From positions 2,046,001 to 2,110,000 of the forward strand of contig NZ_CP196822.1 of the NCBI RefSeq assembly GCF_051912485.1: a stretch of DNA of 64,000 bases, given 5' to 3'. Below, one piece after another: positions 40,466-47,697 of the stretch. Made by a program: the position numbers and the translations under genes. The notes below the pieces were generated by a model that ran no database searches, was not told the origin of the DNA, and saw nothing but the letters and a program-made list of their open reading frames with translations. This DNA comes from Nitrobacter sp051912485. GTDB taxonomy: Bacteria; Pseudomonadota; Alphaproteobacteria; Rhizobiales; Xanthobacteraceae. The stretch's first letter is position 1. Every line of letters begins with the position of its first letter.

Positions 40466-41014
40466 ATGTCGCCTCTACCACTCCGGGCTGATTTCAACGC
40501 ACAGACGACACGGTCCGCTGCCAGGCGGTCGAAAGATGGGCCGCAGGCGCGGCGACTTCTGGCTCTGGCCGCGATCTACGACGGTGCGACGCGGACGGAA
40601 GCAGCCAGGATCGGCGGAGTGGGTGTGCAAATTGTTCGCGACTGGGTGATGAAGTTCAATGCACTCGGCCCGGACGGCCTTTTCGATCGCAAGGCGCCCG
40701 GGCAACCGTCCCGGCTCAAGGACGAGCATCGTCAGGTGTTGGCCGCCGTGATCGAAAGCGGGCCGATCCCTGCTATTCACGGCGTTGTCCGTTGGCGCAT
40801 CGTCGATCTCTGCCAGTGGCTGTATGAGGAGTTCAGGGTCACAGTCTCCAAGCAGACTCTGAGCCGGGAGCTGCGAGGCATGGGCTATCGCAAGCTCAGC
40901 GCCCGTCCGCGCCATCATGCGCAAGCCGAGGGCGCGATCGAGAATTTTAAAAAACCTTCCCAGCCCGAGTGGCGGAAATTGCGAAGGACAAGAGCGTCGA
41001 TCCAGCCGATATAG
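40466..41014 (+). CDS. IS630 transposase, OrfA part
   Basis: A 182-residue frame with two helix-turn-helix units (AAIYDGATRTEAARIGGVGV, and SKQTLSRELRGMGYRKLSAR) as in IS630 OrfA. It ends about 30 codons after a run of six A at 40947-40952. GGGAGG precedes the ATG. Read alone it makes only the DNA-binding half; a -1 slip at AAAAAAC joins it to the catalytic half. Confidence 0.86.
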   Translation: MSPLPLRADFNAQTTRSAARRSKDGPQARRLLALAAIYDGATRTEAARIGGVGVQIVRDWVMKFNALGPDGLFDRKAPGQPSRLKDEHRQVLAAVIESGPIPAIHGVVRWRIVDLCQWLYEEFRVTVSKQTLSRELRGMGYRKLSARPRHHAQAEGAIENFKKPSQPEWRKLRRTRASIQPI

Positions 41015-41526
41015 AAATATGGTTTGGCGACGAGGCGCGCATCGGCCAGAAGAACAAGATCACGCGACGTTGGGCGCGGCGCGGAACGCGGCCTTCGGCG
41101 CCGCGCGACCAGCGAACCGCCTCCACTTACATCTTCGGCGCGATCTGCCCGAAGGACGGCAAGGGCGCAGCCCTCGTCCTGCCCGCATGCAACACCGAGG
41201 CGATGAACCTGCATCTGGCCGAAATCGCGACCGAGGTCACGCCAGGCAAGCATGCCATCTTGCTGCTCGACCAGGCCGGCTGGCATCTGTCGAGCCGGTT
41301 GATCGTTCCACCCAACATCACGATCCTGCCGCTGCCAGCGAAATGCCCGGAACTTAATCCGCAGGAAAATGTCTGGCAGTTCATGCGCGACAATTGGTTG
41401 TCGAACCGCGTGTTCAAGTCCTACGAAGATATCGTCGATCACTGCTGCTACGCCTGGAACAGGCTAATCGATCAGCCTTGGCGCATTATGTTCATCGGAA
41501 TGCGTGATTGGGCGTACCGGTTTTGA
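40969..41526 (+). CDS. IS630 transposase, catalytic (OrfB) part
   Basis: The catalytic half of the transposase. All three acidic DDE residues are present: Asp21 (EIWFGDEARIG), Asp101 (LLLDQAGWH) and Glu133 (CPELNPQENVW), counting from the GTG at 40969. The family protein runs on smoothly from orfA if the ribosome slips back one base at the A6 run, which gives KTFPARVAEIAKD at the junction. The element may thus be active. Close IS630 relatives in rhizobia make one fused 340-residue protein. Confidence 0.87.
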   Translation: MAEIAKDKSVDPADIEIWFGDEARIGQKNKITRRWARRGTRPSAPRDQRTASTYIFGAICPKDGKGAALVLPACNTEAMNLHLAEIATEVTPGKHAILLLDQAGWHLSSRLIVPPNITILPLPAKCPELNPQENVWQFMRDNWLSNRVFKSYEDIVDHCCYAWNRLIDQPWRIMFIGMRDWAYRF

Positions 41527-41574
41527 TCAGCGAGTCTTGGTATAAGACAGCATACCGATTTGCCGTGACATTCA

Positions 41575-41600
41575 ACGCCCCGGTTCGCCGGGGCGTTTTT
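41575..41600 (+). terminator. Rho-independent terminator, displaced livK terminator
   Basis: ACGCCCCGG, TTCG tetraloop, CCGGGGCGT, then TTTTT on the plus strand. It would have followed the livK stop codon by about 35 bases before the IS element came in; it is now more than 1.19 kb away. On the minus strand it lacks a T run, so it is not the ccdA terminator. Confidence 0.88.
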
Positions 41601-41633
41601 CATGCCGGACACGACAAGGCAAGCCTGAACCGG

Positions 41634-42368
41634 CTACCCGAAATTCTGCAACGCCGGAAAAGTCTCCAGCAACCAGATGCTGACGTTGGAGATCGTGCCG
41701 GTGAGAAACGCGATGCCGGTTAGCACCATCAACACACCGATCCCGCGCTCTATCGTATGGAGGTGGCGTTTCATGCGATTGAACAGCGAGGCAAACTGTT
41801 CGATCATGAACGCCGCCAGCAGGAACGGAATGCCGAGCCCCGCCGAATACACCGCGAGCAACCCGGCCCCCTTCACGACAGTAGCCTCCGCCGCCGCGAC
41901 CGACAGGATCGCCGCAAGGATAGGCCCGATGCACGGCGTCCAGCCGAACGCAAAGGCGAGTCCCATTACGTAGGCGCCCCACAGGCCGACCGGCTTCGGC
42001 GCGGTGAGCCGTCCTTCGCGCATCAGAAAGCCGATCCGCGTCAGGCCCAGAAAGTGCAGGCCCATCACGATGATAACGATGCCGGCGACGATCGACAGTT
42101 GCGCCGACCAGGCCCGGATGAGGCCGCCGACGAAGCTCGCGCTGGCGCCAAGCGCGACGAACACCGTGGAAAAGCCGAGCACGAACGTCAAGGCGGCGAG
42201 CATCACGGCCCGCTTCGAGGCCCTGGTCGTCTCGTCGTTGGATACGTGTTCGATGGTCGCGCCGGTCAGATAGATCAGATAGGGCGGCACCAGCGGCAGG
42301 ACGCAGGGCGACAGGAAGCTGACAAGGCCCGCGACCAGCGCGGCAGGAACGGAAACGTCGTGAATCAT
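41634..42368 (-). CDS. ccdA: CcdA-type cytochrome c biogenesis / thiol transport protein
   Basis: A 244-residue membrane protein of the CcdA/DsbD-core family, which carries electrons from cytoplasmic thioredoxin across the inner membrane to reduce periplasmic thiols, for example apocytochrome c. Two redox cysteines are seen in the first helix (FLSPCVLPLVPPY) and in GWTPCIGPIL near residue 134. Six helices are predicted. The ATG at 42368 was chosen since the conserved family begins near it; the longer frame upstream is low-complexity. Confidence 0.9.
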   Translation of the reverse strand: MIHDVSVPAALVAGLVSFLSPCVLPLVPPYLIYLTGATIEHVSNDETTRASKRAVMLAALTFVLGFSTVFVALGASASFVGGLIRAWSAQLSIVAGIVIIVMGLHFLGLTRIGFLMREGRLTAPKPVGLWGAYVMGLAFAFGWTPCIGPILAAILSVAAAEATVVKGAGLLAVYSAGLGIPFLLAAFMIEQFASLFNRMKRHLHTIERGIGVLMVLTGIAFLTGTISNVSIWLLETFPALQNFG

Positions 42369-42589
42369 AAGGCTACTTGCCCTGCGAAGGCGCCATGACG
42401 CAAGAGCTTCGCTCCCTCCCCCGACATTTGTGATCGAACCGTGATTGGTTGACGCTGGCGCGCTCATGCCGTCATCTGGCGATCGGCCGGTCGCCGGCAC
42501 CTGGTGTGGTGGTTCAGAAGTTCGCTACCGAGGGCGCCGCGCAGTGAGGCGAACTTTGGATTCGGGATACTAGCCTACGAGGCCGAACC

Positions 42590-43588
42590 ATGAAGAACCT
42601 GCTCACCGACATTCCGGGCCTCCGTGTCGGCCACGCCGGTGATTCAGCGCTCGCCTCCGGCGTCACGGCGGTAATTTTCGACTCCCCGGCGGTCGCAGCA
42701 ATGGACGTGCGTGGCGGCGGGCCGGGCACGCGCGACAGCGCCCTGCTCGACCCGATCAACACGGTGGAGCGGATCGACGCGCTGGCGCTGTCAGGCGGCT
42801 CTGCTTTCGGAATCGAGGCCGGCGGCGGCATTCAGGCCTGGCTGGCGGAACAGGGGCGCGGCTTCGCGATCCGAGATGCCGTTGTCCCCATCGTGCCCGG
42901 CGCCGTCGTGTTCGATCTCCTGAACGGCGGCGACAAGCGGTGGGGCCGGTTCGCGCCCTATCGCGATCTCGGCTACGCCGCGGCAGCGGCAGCCGGAGAC
43001 AATTTTGCACTCGGCAACGCCGGTGCCGGGCTCGGCGCCACCACCGCCAATTTGAAGGGCGGTCTAGGCTCGGCTTCGGCCGCGACGCCAGATGGTGTGC
43101 GGGTGTCGGCGCTTGCGGTGGTCAATGCGGTCGGCAGCGTCACCGTCGGCGATGGCCCCTGGTTCTGGGCCGCGCCATTTGAATCCGGGGGCGAATATGG
43201 CGGACGCGGACTGCCACCGTCGTTCACGCCGGACATGCTGACGATGCGATTGAAGGGCGCCCCGGCGACAACCGCCGGCGAAAACACCACGCTCGCCGTC
43301 GTCGTCACCGATGCCATACTCACCAAACCGCAAGCCAGACGGCTCGCGATCATCGCGCAAACCGGCTTCGCGCGGGCGATCTATCCGGTGCACGCTCCGC
43401 TAGACGGCGATGTCGTATTCGCTGCTGCCACCGGCGCTAGGCCGATCGATCCGCTCGTTGGACTGACCGAACTCGGCATGATCGCAGCCAACACAGTGGC
43501 TCGCGCGATCGCACGCGGTGTCTATGAGGCTACCGCGCTGCCATTCCGGGATGCACTGCCAGCCTGGAAGGATCGGTTCGCACGCTAA
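42590..43588 (+). CDS. P1/S58-family peptidase (DmpA-like)
   Basis: A 332-residue self-processing aminopeptidase of the S58 family. It opens LTDIPGLRVGHAGDSALASG, the usual start, with the conserved RGGGPGTR region at about residue 42. Autoproteolysis should occur near AGENTTLAVVV (about 237), with a Thr acting as the N-terminal nucleophile. No signal peptide is present. Substrates of the family are D- or L-amino acid amides and small peptides. It starts behind GAGGCCGAACC. Confidence 0.9.
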   Translation: MKNLLTDIPGLRVGHAGDSALASGVTAVIFDSPAVAAMDVRGGGPGTRDSALLDPINTVERIDALALSGGSAFGIEAGGGIQAWLAEQGRGFAIRDAVVPIVPGAVVFDLLNGGDKRWGRFAPYRDLGYAAAAAAGDNFALGNAGAGLGATTANLKGGLGSASAATPDGVRVSALAVVNAVGSVTVGDGPWFWAAPFESGGEYGGRGLPPSFTPDMLTMRLKGAPATTAGENTTLAVVVTDAILTKPQARRLAIIAQTGFARAIYPVHAPLDGDVVFAAATGARPIDPLVGLTELGMIAANTVARAIARGVYEATALPFRDALPAWKDRFAR

Positions 43589-43772
43589 GGATTTTCCACG
43601 CTCGGAGGGCGGCGCCCGGTCGCGGTTTTGCGGCGGCCCGCCGGATTTTTACTTATATACAAGGTACCTATTTCAGTATAAATACGGATATATACTTGAT
43701 ATTCCCATGTTATTTAAGGTTAGTTTGCAGTATAACTTGAGACAATGATTTGACCCGGCTGATGGTTTCCCG

Positions 43773-43790
43773 GTGCGCGCTGTCGCGCAC
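43773..43790 (+). other. Hairpin in the leader of the small secreted peptide gene
   Basis: GTGCGCG, loop CTGT, CGCGCAC: a 7-bp stem that ends 20 bases before the ATG at 43811. The region just upstream (43650-43740) is AT-rich with two TATAA-like elements and should hold the promoter. The hairpin may protect the mRNA or control translation. Confidence 0.5.
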
Positions 43791-43810
43791 GTCAACAGTG
43801 GAGAAACGTC

Positions 43811-44065
43811 ATGAAGAAGATTCTCGTTCTCGCCGTGGTTGCCAGCGCGTTCATCGGCGCGCCGGCTTTTGCCAAGGGCCATGGCATCGGCATCGGAGCG
43901 AACGTGCTGACCGGCCGCGGCGGCGTAATCGGGCTGCTCGATGGGCATGGTGCGCTGGTCGTCAACACCGCGGTCACCACCGGCAAAAACGGTGTGCTCG
44001 GCGCGGTGCTCGGCCGCAGCAATGTGCTGGGCGGGCTGCTCGGCGGCGGCTGCGGCTGCCACTGA
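43811..44065 (+). CDS. Small secreted glycine-rich peptide
   Basis: An 84-residue protein with a clear Sec signal peptide (MKKILVLAVVASAFIGAPAF, cut after AFA). The mature 63 residues are low in charge and Gly/Val/Leu-rich, with a repeated (V/I)LG(A/G)(V/L)LG-like pattern, and end LGGGCGCH. No known family is recognised. Two terminal cysteines might form a disulfide or bind metal. It has its own AT-rich promoter region and a leader hairpin. The sense of the gene (plus) is opposite to the next one. Confidence 0.65.
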   Translation: MKKILVLAVVASAFIGAPAFAKGHGIGIGANVLTGRGGVIGLLDGHGALVVNTAVTTGKNGVLGAVLGRSNVLGGLLGGGCGCH

Positions 44066-44116
44066 AACGTCGGTGGAAGGCGGGCGGGGGCAACCTCGTC
44101 CGCACCCGTAGTTGGT

Positions 44117-45271
44117 TCACACGCCGAAGCCCTTTTCCAACTGCGGCGGTCTCGCGGAAAAACGCTTTGCGACCGACGACATGACCACAAGCCCACTCAC
44201 ATCGTCGCCGGAGATCAGTGAGCCCTTTGCATAGGCTATATCGAGGCCGAGCGTCAGGTCGTCGCCAATGTCGCGGCTCGCACCGACACCGCAGGTCAGC
44301 GTCCGCGCACGGAACGGCGAGTCCAGATAATCGGATGCCGCATAGCCGACCGAAGCCGCCAGCGTCACTTTTGGCTCGGCGCTCCAGGAGACCTTCGCGG
44401 AATATGCAGTGTCGATGGTGATCGGCGAGATTGGAAACGTGGTTTCGCCCGCGCGGCGCCACGCGGTCAGATCGATTCGAAAAGGCGCTGCGCTCCAGGT
44501 TAAACTTGCATCGAACAGCGTTCGATCGACGTTCGTGAAATCTGGATCGTGCCACGTCCCGTATAATCGCGATACGGAGACAAATGCGGTCACGGCGTCG
44601 CCGCCATATTTTGCAAACAGAAAGGGCTGCACCCTCTCGTTGTCGCGGCGATAGCCGAACACGTCGAATTCCTGCAGATAGTGCCGCACCGACAGGTTCA
44701 CGGACACGCCGAGCTCGGACTTGCCGTGGACGAGACTGACGCCAGGGATCAGCGTGCCCCGCAAGTACTGCTGCGGATCGGGAAGAAAGTCCTGAAAAAT
44801 CGCGTTGGTCTGGTTCAGGCTCGACCGGCCTCCCTCCGCGGTTCCGAACAGCTTGATCGAGCCGTATCGGGCTTCGGCCCTGACCGACTGGATCAGGTCG
44901 GTCGAGCGCAGATTGTAGGTGCTGGTGTCGGCAATGGTCGATGTGGAGTCCAGCTTGAGATCGTCGTCACCGATCGAACCGCGCAAGATCACCTTGCCAC
45001 CGAGAGCGGGCGTCAACAGCGGCTGCGCGTAGTGCGTCGTATTGGCTTCCGCCGCGACACCCAGAGTGTAGCCGTCTGCTTTCATTCCCGCCGCCAACGC
45101 GGTGTCGGTGGCGATGAACGCACTGCCGCCGCCCTGCCCGGACGAAAACTGCGGATTGGAATCGAAGCCGCCGCGCAGGCGGAACGACGCGGTGAAGTCG
45201 TCTTCGGCGGATGCGTGGGAGCTAAAAAGACCGACGCAACCGGCGAGCAGGAATACTTGTGGTAGATACAT
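44117..45271 (-). CDS. Outer-membrane beta-barrel protein
   Basis: A 384-residue protein with a signal peptide (MYLPQVFLLAGCVGLFSSHA, cleaved near SASAED). The rest alternates hydrophobic and polar residues, typical of a porin or outer-membrane barrel of the beta-barrel (BBP2-like) class, and it ends without an obvious C-terminal Phe/Trp. ATG 45271 was chosen because GAGGG precedes it; 45295 has no such site. Function unknown; possibly a porin or surface protein. Confidence 0.72.
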   Translation of the reverse strand: MYLPQVFLLAGCVGLFSSHASAEDDFTASFRLRGGFDSNPQFSSGQGGGSAFIATDTALAAGMKADGYTLGVAAEANTTHYAQPLLTPALGGKVILRGSIGDDDLKLDSTSTIADTSTYNLRSTDLIQSVRAEARYGSIKLFGTAEGGRSSLNQTNAIFQDFLPDPQQYLRGTLIPGVSLVHGKSELGVSVNLSVRHYLQEFDVFGYRRDNERVQPFLFAKYGGDAVTAFVSVSRLYGTWHDPDFTNVDRTLFDASLTWSAAPFRIDLTAWRRAGETTFPISPITIDTAYSAKVSWSAEPKVTLAASVGYAASDYLDSPFRARTLTCGVGASRDIGDDLTLGLDIAYAKGSLISGDDVSGLVVMSSVAKRFSARPPQLEKGFGV

Positions 45272-45423
45272 ACGCGCCCTCGCAATACTTTGCATAGGAA
45301 GCGATTACTTGTGTTGTATGGTTATCGGATCATGAAAATCGGCGTCCGCCGAGCAATGATACGGATCCGGCGAACCCAAGATTACCGCCGGCAATCACGA
45401 CCGCTACGGATATGTCAGATAAT

Positions 45424-45507
45424 GTCATTCCGGGGCGTACCGTCGGTCGGTAATTGCCGACCTGAGGTGCGAGCCTCAGATGTGCAACTACACGATTCAG
45501 GAATGAC
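45424..45507. repeat. Intergenic palindromic repeat (GTCATTCCGG type)
   Basis: Starts GTCATTCCGGGGCG and ends GGAATGAC. Between it lies a smaller hairpin (CCTGAGGTGCGAGCCTCAG). Same family as the copies at 9018 and 49817. It follows the EF-hand gene at its 3' end on the minus strand. Confidence 0.7.
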
Positions 45508-45521
45508 GGCTCGGCCGTCAG

Positions 45522-46310
45522 CTAGACGCTCACCGAGAGCGATTGAGTAGCTGACGCGGAGATCGCCTGGGCTTCGCGCTGGATCGCCTGCTGCATGAGA
45601 TTGTAGGACGATGATGCTGCGCCTGACGTCGACGAGGACGGCGGCGAAGTCAGCGTCACCTGGGTTCCGTCCGCAAGCGCGGTCGTGGTGGTTACCGATC
45701 CGTCGCTGTTGGTGATCGAGGTCGACGAGTCGAGCGCCGACAGCAGTGAATCGGAACTCGCCTCTCCGCCGGCACCGCTCGATCCGTCCGCGCTGCTGGA
45801 GCCATCTGAACTCCCGACATGATGGTGGTGGCCATGACCGTGTCCATGATTGCCTGCGCCTTTCAGGGCCGACGTCATCTCGTCGAGGCTTACCGAACCG
45901 TCGCCACTCGTATCCAGCTTGCCGAACACGTCGTCGGCCTGCGCCAGATTGGTGCCGCCGGCGCCAAGCGCGCTCTCGAATTCGGATTTGCTGATCTGGC
46001 CGTCGCCGTTGCCATCGATCTGCGAGAACAAATCCTGCAGCGCACTGGAGGGGCTGGTAGTCGGCGCGCCCGACGACTGTCCCTGCGCCGCCAGCAGCGC
46101 GCTCATGGTGGCCGGCGAAATGCAGGTTCCGGACCCTGAGCCCGACGAGGTCCCGGCCACCGTTGGGCTTGCGGCCCCGCTGGTCGGTTCGAATGACGCC
46201 GTTGCGGACTGGCTGACCCCGGTCTTGACCTGCGAAGCGGTCGATGACGTCAGCGATTGAAATGCATCGATCGCCGACGACACGGCACCCAGGGCAAACA
46301 GCATGGCCAT
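45522..46310 (-). CDS. EF-hand domain protein
   Basis: A 262-residue protein. The central part has two EF-hand loops, DGNGDGQISKSEFE and DTSGDGSVSLDEMT (about residues 97-140), each with acidic positions 1, 3, 5 and 12, so each should bind Ca2+. They are followed by a His/Gly-rich run (GHGHGHHHHVG) that could bind metal ions. The flanking parts are Ser/Thr/Gly-rich and low in complexity. The N-terminal MAMLFALGAVSSAIDAF is only weakly a signal, and a secretion route is unclear. No adjacent gene suggests a specific job. Confidence 0.75.
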   Translation of the reverse strand: MAMLFALGAVSSAIDAFQSLTSSTASQVKTGVSQSATASFEPTSGAASPTVAGTSSGSGSGTCISPATMSALLAAQGQSSGAPTTSPSSALQDLFSQIDGNGDGQISKSEFESALGAGGTNLAQADDVFGKLDTSGDGSVSLDEMTSALKGAGNHGHGHGHHHHVGSSDGSSSADGSSGAGGEASSDSLLSALDSSTSITNSDGSVTTTTALADGTQVTLTSPPSSSTSGAASSSYNLMQQAIQREAQAISASATQSLSVSV

Positions 46311-46577
46311 ACTCCGATACGTGCCGCGCGCGGCGTAAATCCGGTTCGGAAATCATTCGAGCAAACGCCGTGCCACCATGGGACTACCGATAGAATATGG
46401 AGTTTCAGCGCAACGCCCCGGAGAAAGCGGGGCAGAACGTGCCGCCCGCGGCAGAACTTGCCGTGCCTGCGTCCCGAAGCCCATCCCCAGATCAGGCGAA
46501 TGCCGCGCATTGCCCCCGGCCGCAGCCCATGTTAGGCGAGGCTCTCTCAAGCCCCGCAGGAATTTCCGGAAACGTTC

Positions 46578-47279
46578 ATGTCTCAGACTTTTGTGCCGCG
46601 TCCTCTCGTCATCGCACCGTCGATCCTGGCCTCGGACTTCTCGAAGCTGGGCGAGGAGGTTCGCGCCGTCGATCAGGCGGGCGCCGACTGGATCCACCTC
46701 GACGTGATGGACGGCCATTTCGTGCCGAACATCTCCTATGGCCCCGATGTCATCAAGGCGATGCGGCCGCACACGAAGAAGATCTTCGATGCCCATCTGA
46801 TGATCTCGCCCTGCGACCCATATCTCGAGGCCTTCGCCAAGGCCGGTTGCGACCACATCACGGTTCATGTCGAAGCGGGAGCGCATCTGCATCGCTCGCT
46901 GCAGGCCATTCGCAATCTCGGCAAGAAAGCCGGCGTTACGCTCAATCCCGCGACACCGCTCTCCACTATCGAATACGTGCTCGATATGGTCGATCTCGTG
47001 CTGGTGATGTCGGTCAATCCCGGATTCGGCGGCCAGAAGTTCATCTCCTCGGCGGTGGGCAAGGTCCGGGATCTGCGTGCGATGATCGCCGGGCGGCCGA
47101 TCGACATTGAGGTGGACGGCGGCGTTGCACCCGACGTCGCGGGCGCGCTCGGCGCCGCCGGCGCCAATGCTTTCGTGGCGGGCTCGGCGGTGTTCAAGGG
47201 CGGCACGATGGAGTCCTACAAAGCGAACATGGACGCGATCCGCAGCGCTGCCGCCGCGGCGCGAGGCGAGATGGTCTGA
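46578..47279 (+). CDS. rpe: Ribulose-phosphate 3-epimerase
   Basis: A 233-residue TIM-barrel enzyme that interconverts D-ribulose 5-phosphate and D-xylulose 5-phosphate in the pentose phosphate and Calvin pathways. Signature segments are APSILASDFSKLGEEV, HLDVMDGHFVPNISYGPDV (catalytic Asp and metal His), MSVNPGFGGQKF and EVDGGVAP. Length is normal. It lies 418 bases upstream of btuB but has no link to it. Confidence 0.96.
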   Translation: MSQTFVPRPLVIAPSILASDFSKLGEEVRAVDQAGADWIHLDVMDGHFVPNISYGPDVIKAMRPHTKKIFDAHLMISPCDPYLEAFAKAGCDHITVHVEAGAHLHRSLQAIRNLGKKAGVTLNPATPLSTIEYVLDMVDLVLVMSVNPGFGGQKFISSAVGKVRDLRAMIAGRPIDIEVDGGVAPDVAGALGAAGANAFVAGSAVFKGGTMESYKANMDAIRSAAAAARGEMV

Positions 47280-47371
47280 AGAATGCGAGATCAGAATTCG
47301 CTTCGTTGAAAAGGAACGCGGCGAGTGTTGCACCGCAAGTACGAAAAGGCGGGACCCAATCGCGCCGTCAA

Positions 47372-47400
47372 TTGACACGGCTTTGACACACTTCTAAATG
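47372..47400 (+). promoter_or_regulatory. Sigma-70-type promoter of the btuB leader
   Basis: TTGACA at 47372-47377, 17 bases, then TAAATG at 47395-47400. The spacing is ideal and the riboswitch starts directly downstream. Confidence 0.65.
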
Positions 47401-47407
47401 ATCGGCG

Positions 47408-47582
47408 ACGGTTCTCCCTCGGGAGATCAAAAGGGAACGTGGTGCGGAATCATCCCAACGCCACGGCTGCCCCCGCAACTGTAAGCGGCGAATCTGCGTC
47501 ACAGGCCACTGGGAAATCTCGGCCCCGGGAAGGCGACGCAAGGTAACGACCCGCGAGCCAGGAGACCTGCCGTCAGCCGTGG
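47408..47582 (+). ncRNA. Cobalamin (AdoCbl) riboswitch
   Basis: Core conserved parts are all in order: GGGAACGTGGTGCGGAAT, ACGGCTGCCCCCGCAACTGT, AAGCGG, GTCACAGGCCACTGGG, and the B12 box GAGCCAGGAGACCTGCC at 47555-47571. It precedes btuB by about 115 bases and should shut down BtuB synthesis when adenosylcobalamin is plentiful. Confidence 0.94.
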
Positions 47583-47697
47583 TCACACGCGAAGATGTCA
47601 GTCGGGGACTACAGACATCCGCTTCACCGGTGCCCTTGGGCTCCTGTGAAACCTCGTTCGCTGTGACGTGCCACCGACGTCATGCCGAGGTTTCCTC

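Larger units (their letters stand above)
40383..41540 (+). mobile_element. IS630-family insertion sequence
   Basis: A 1158-bp element flanked by TA on both sides (40381-40382 and 41541-41542), the target duplication of the IS630/Tc1/mariner group. Imperfect terminal inverted repeats begin CCAAATCTCGGGGAG on the left and CCAAGACTCGCTGAT on the right. It contains orfA and orfB in different frames. It is inserted directly after the livK stop codon, and the hairpin terminator at 41575 lies beyond it. Confidence 0.9.

Noticed and set aside
43811..44065. Bacteriocin (RiPP) precursor with modification enzymes
   Set aside because: The peptide has a normal Sec signal and no leader typical of RiPPs; no radical-SAM, YcaO, LanM or peptidase-transporter gene adjoins. 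Kept only as a secreted peptide.
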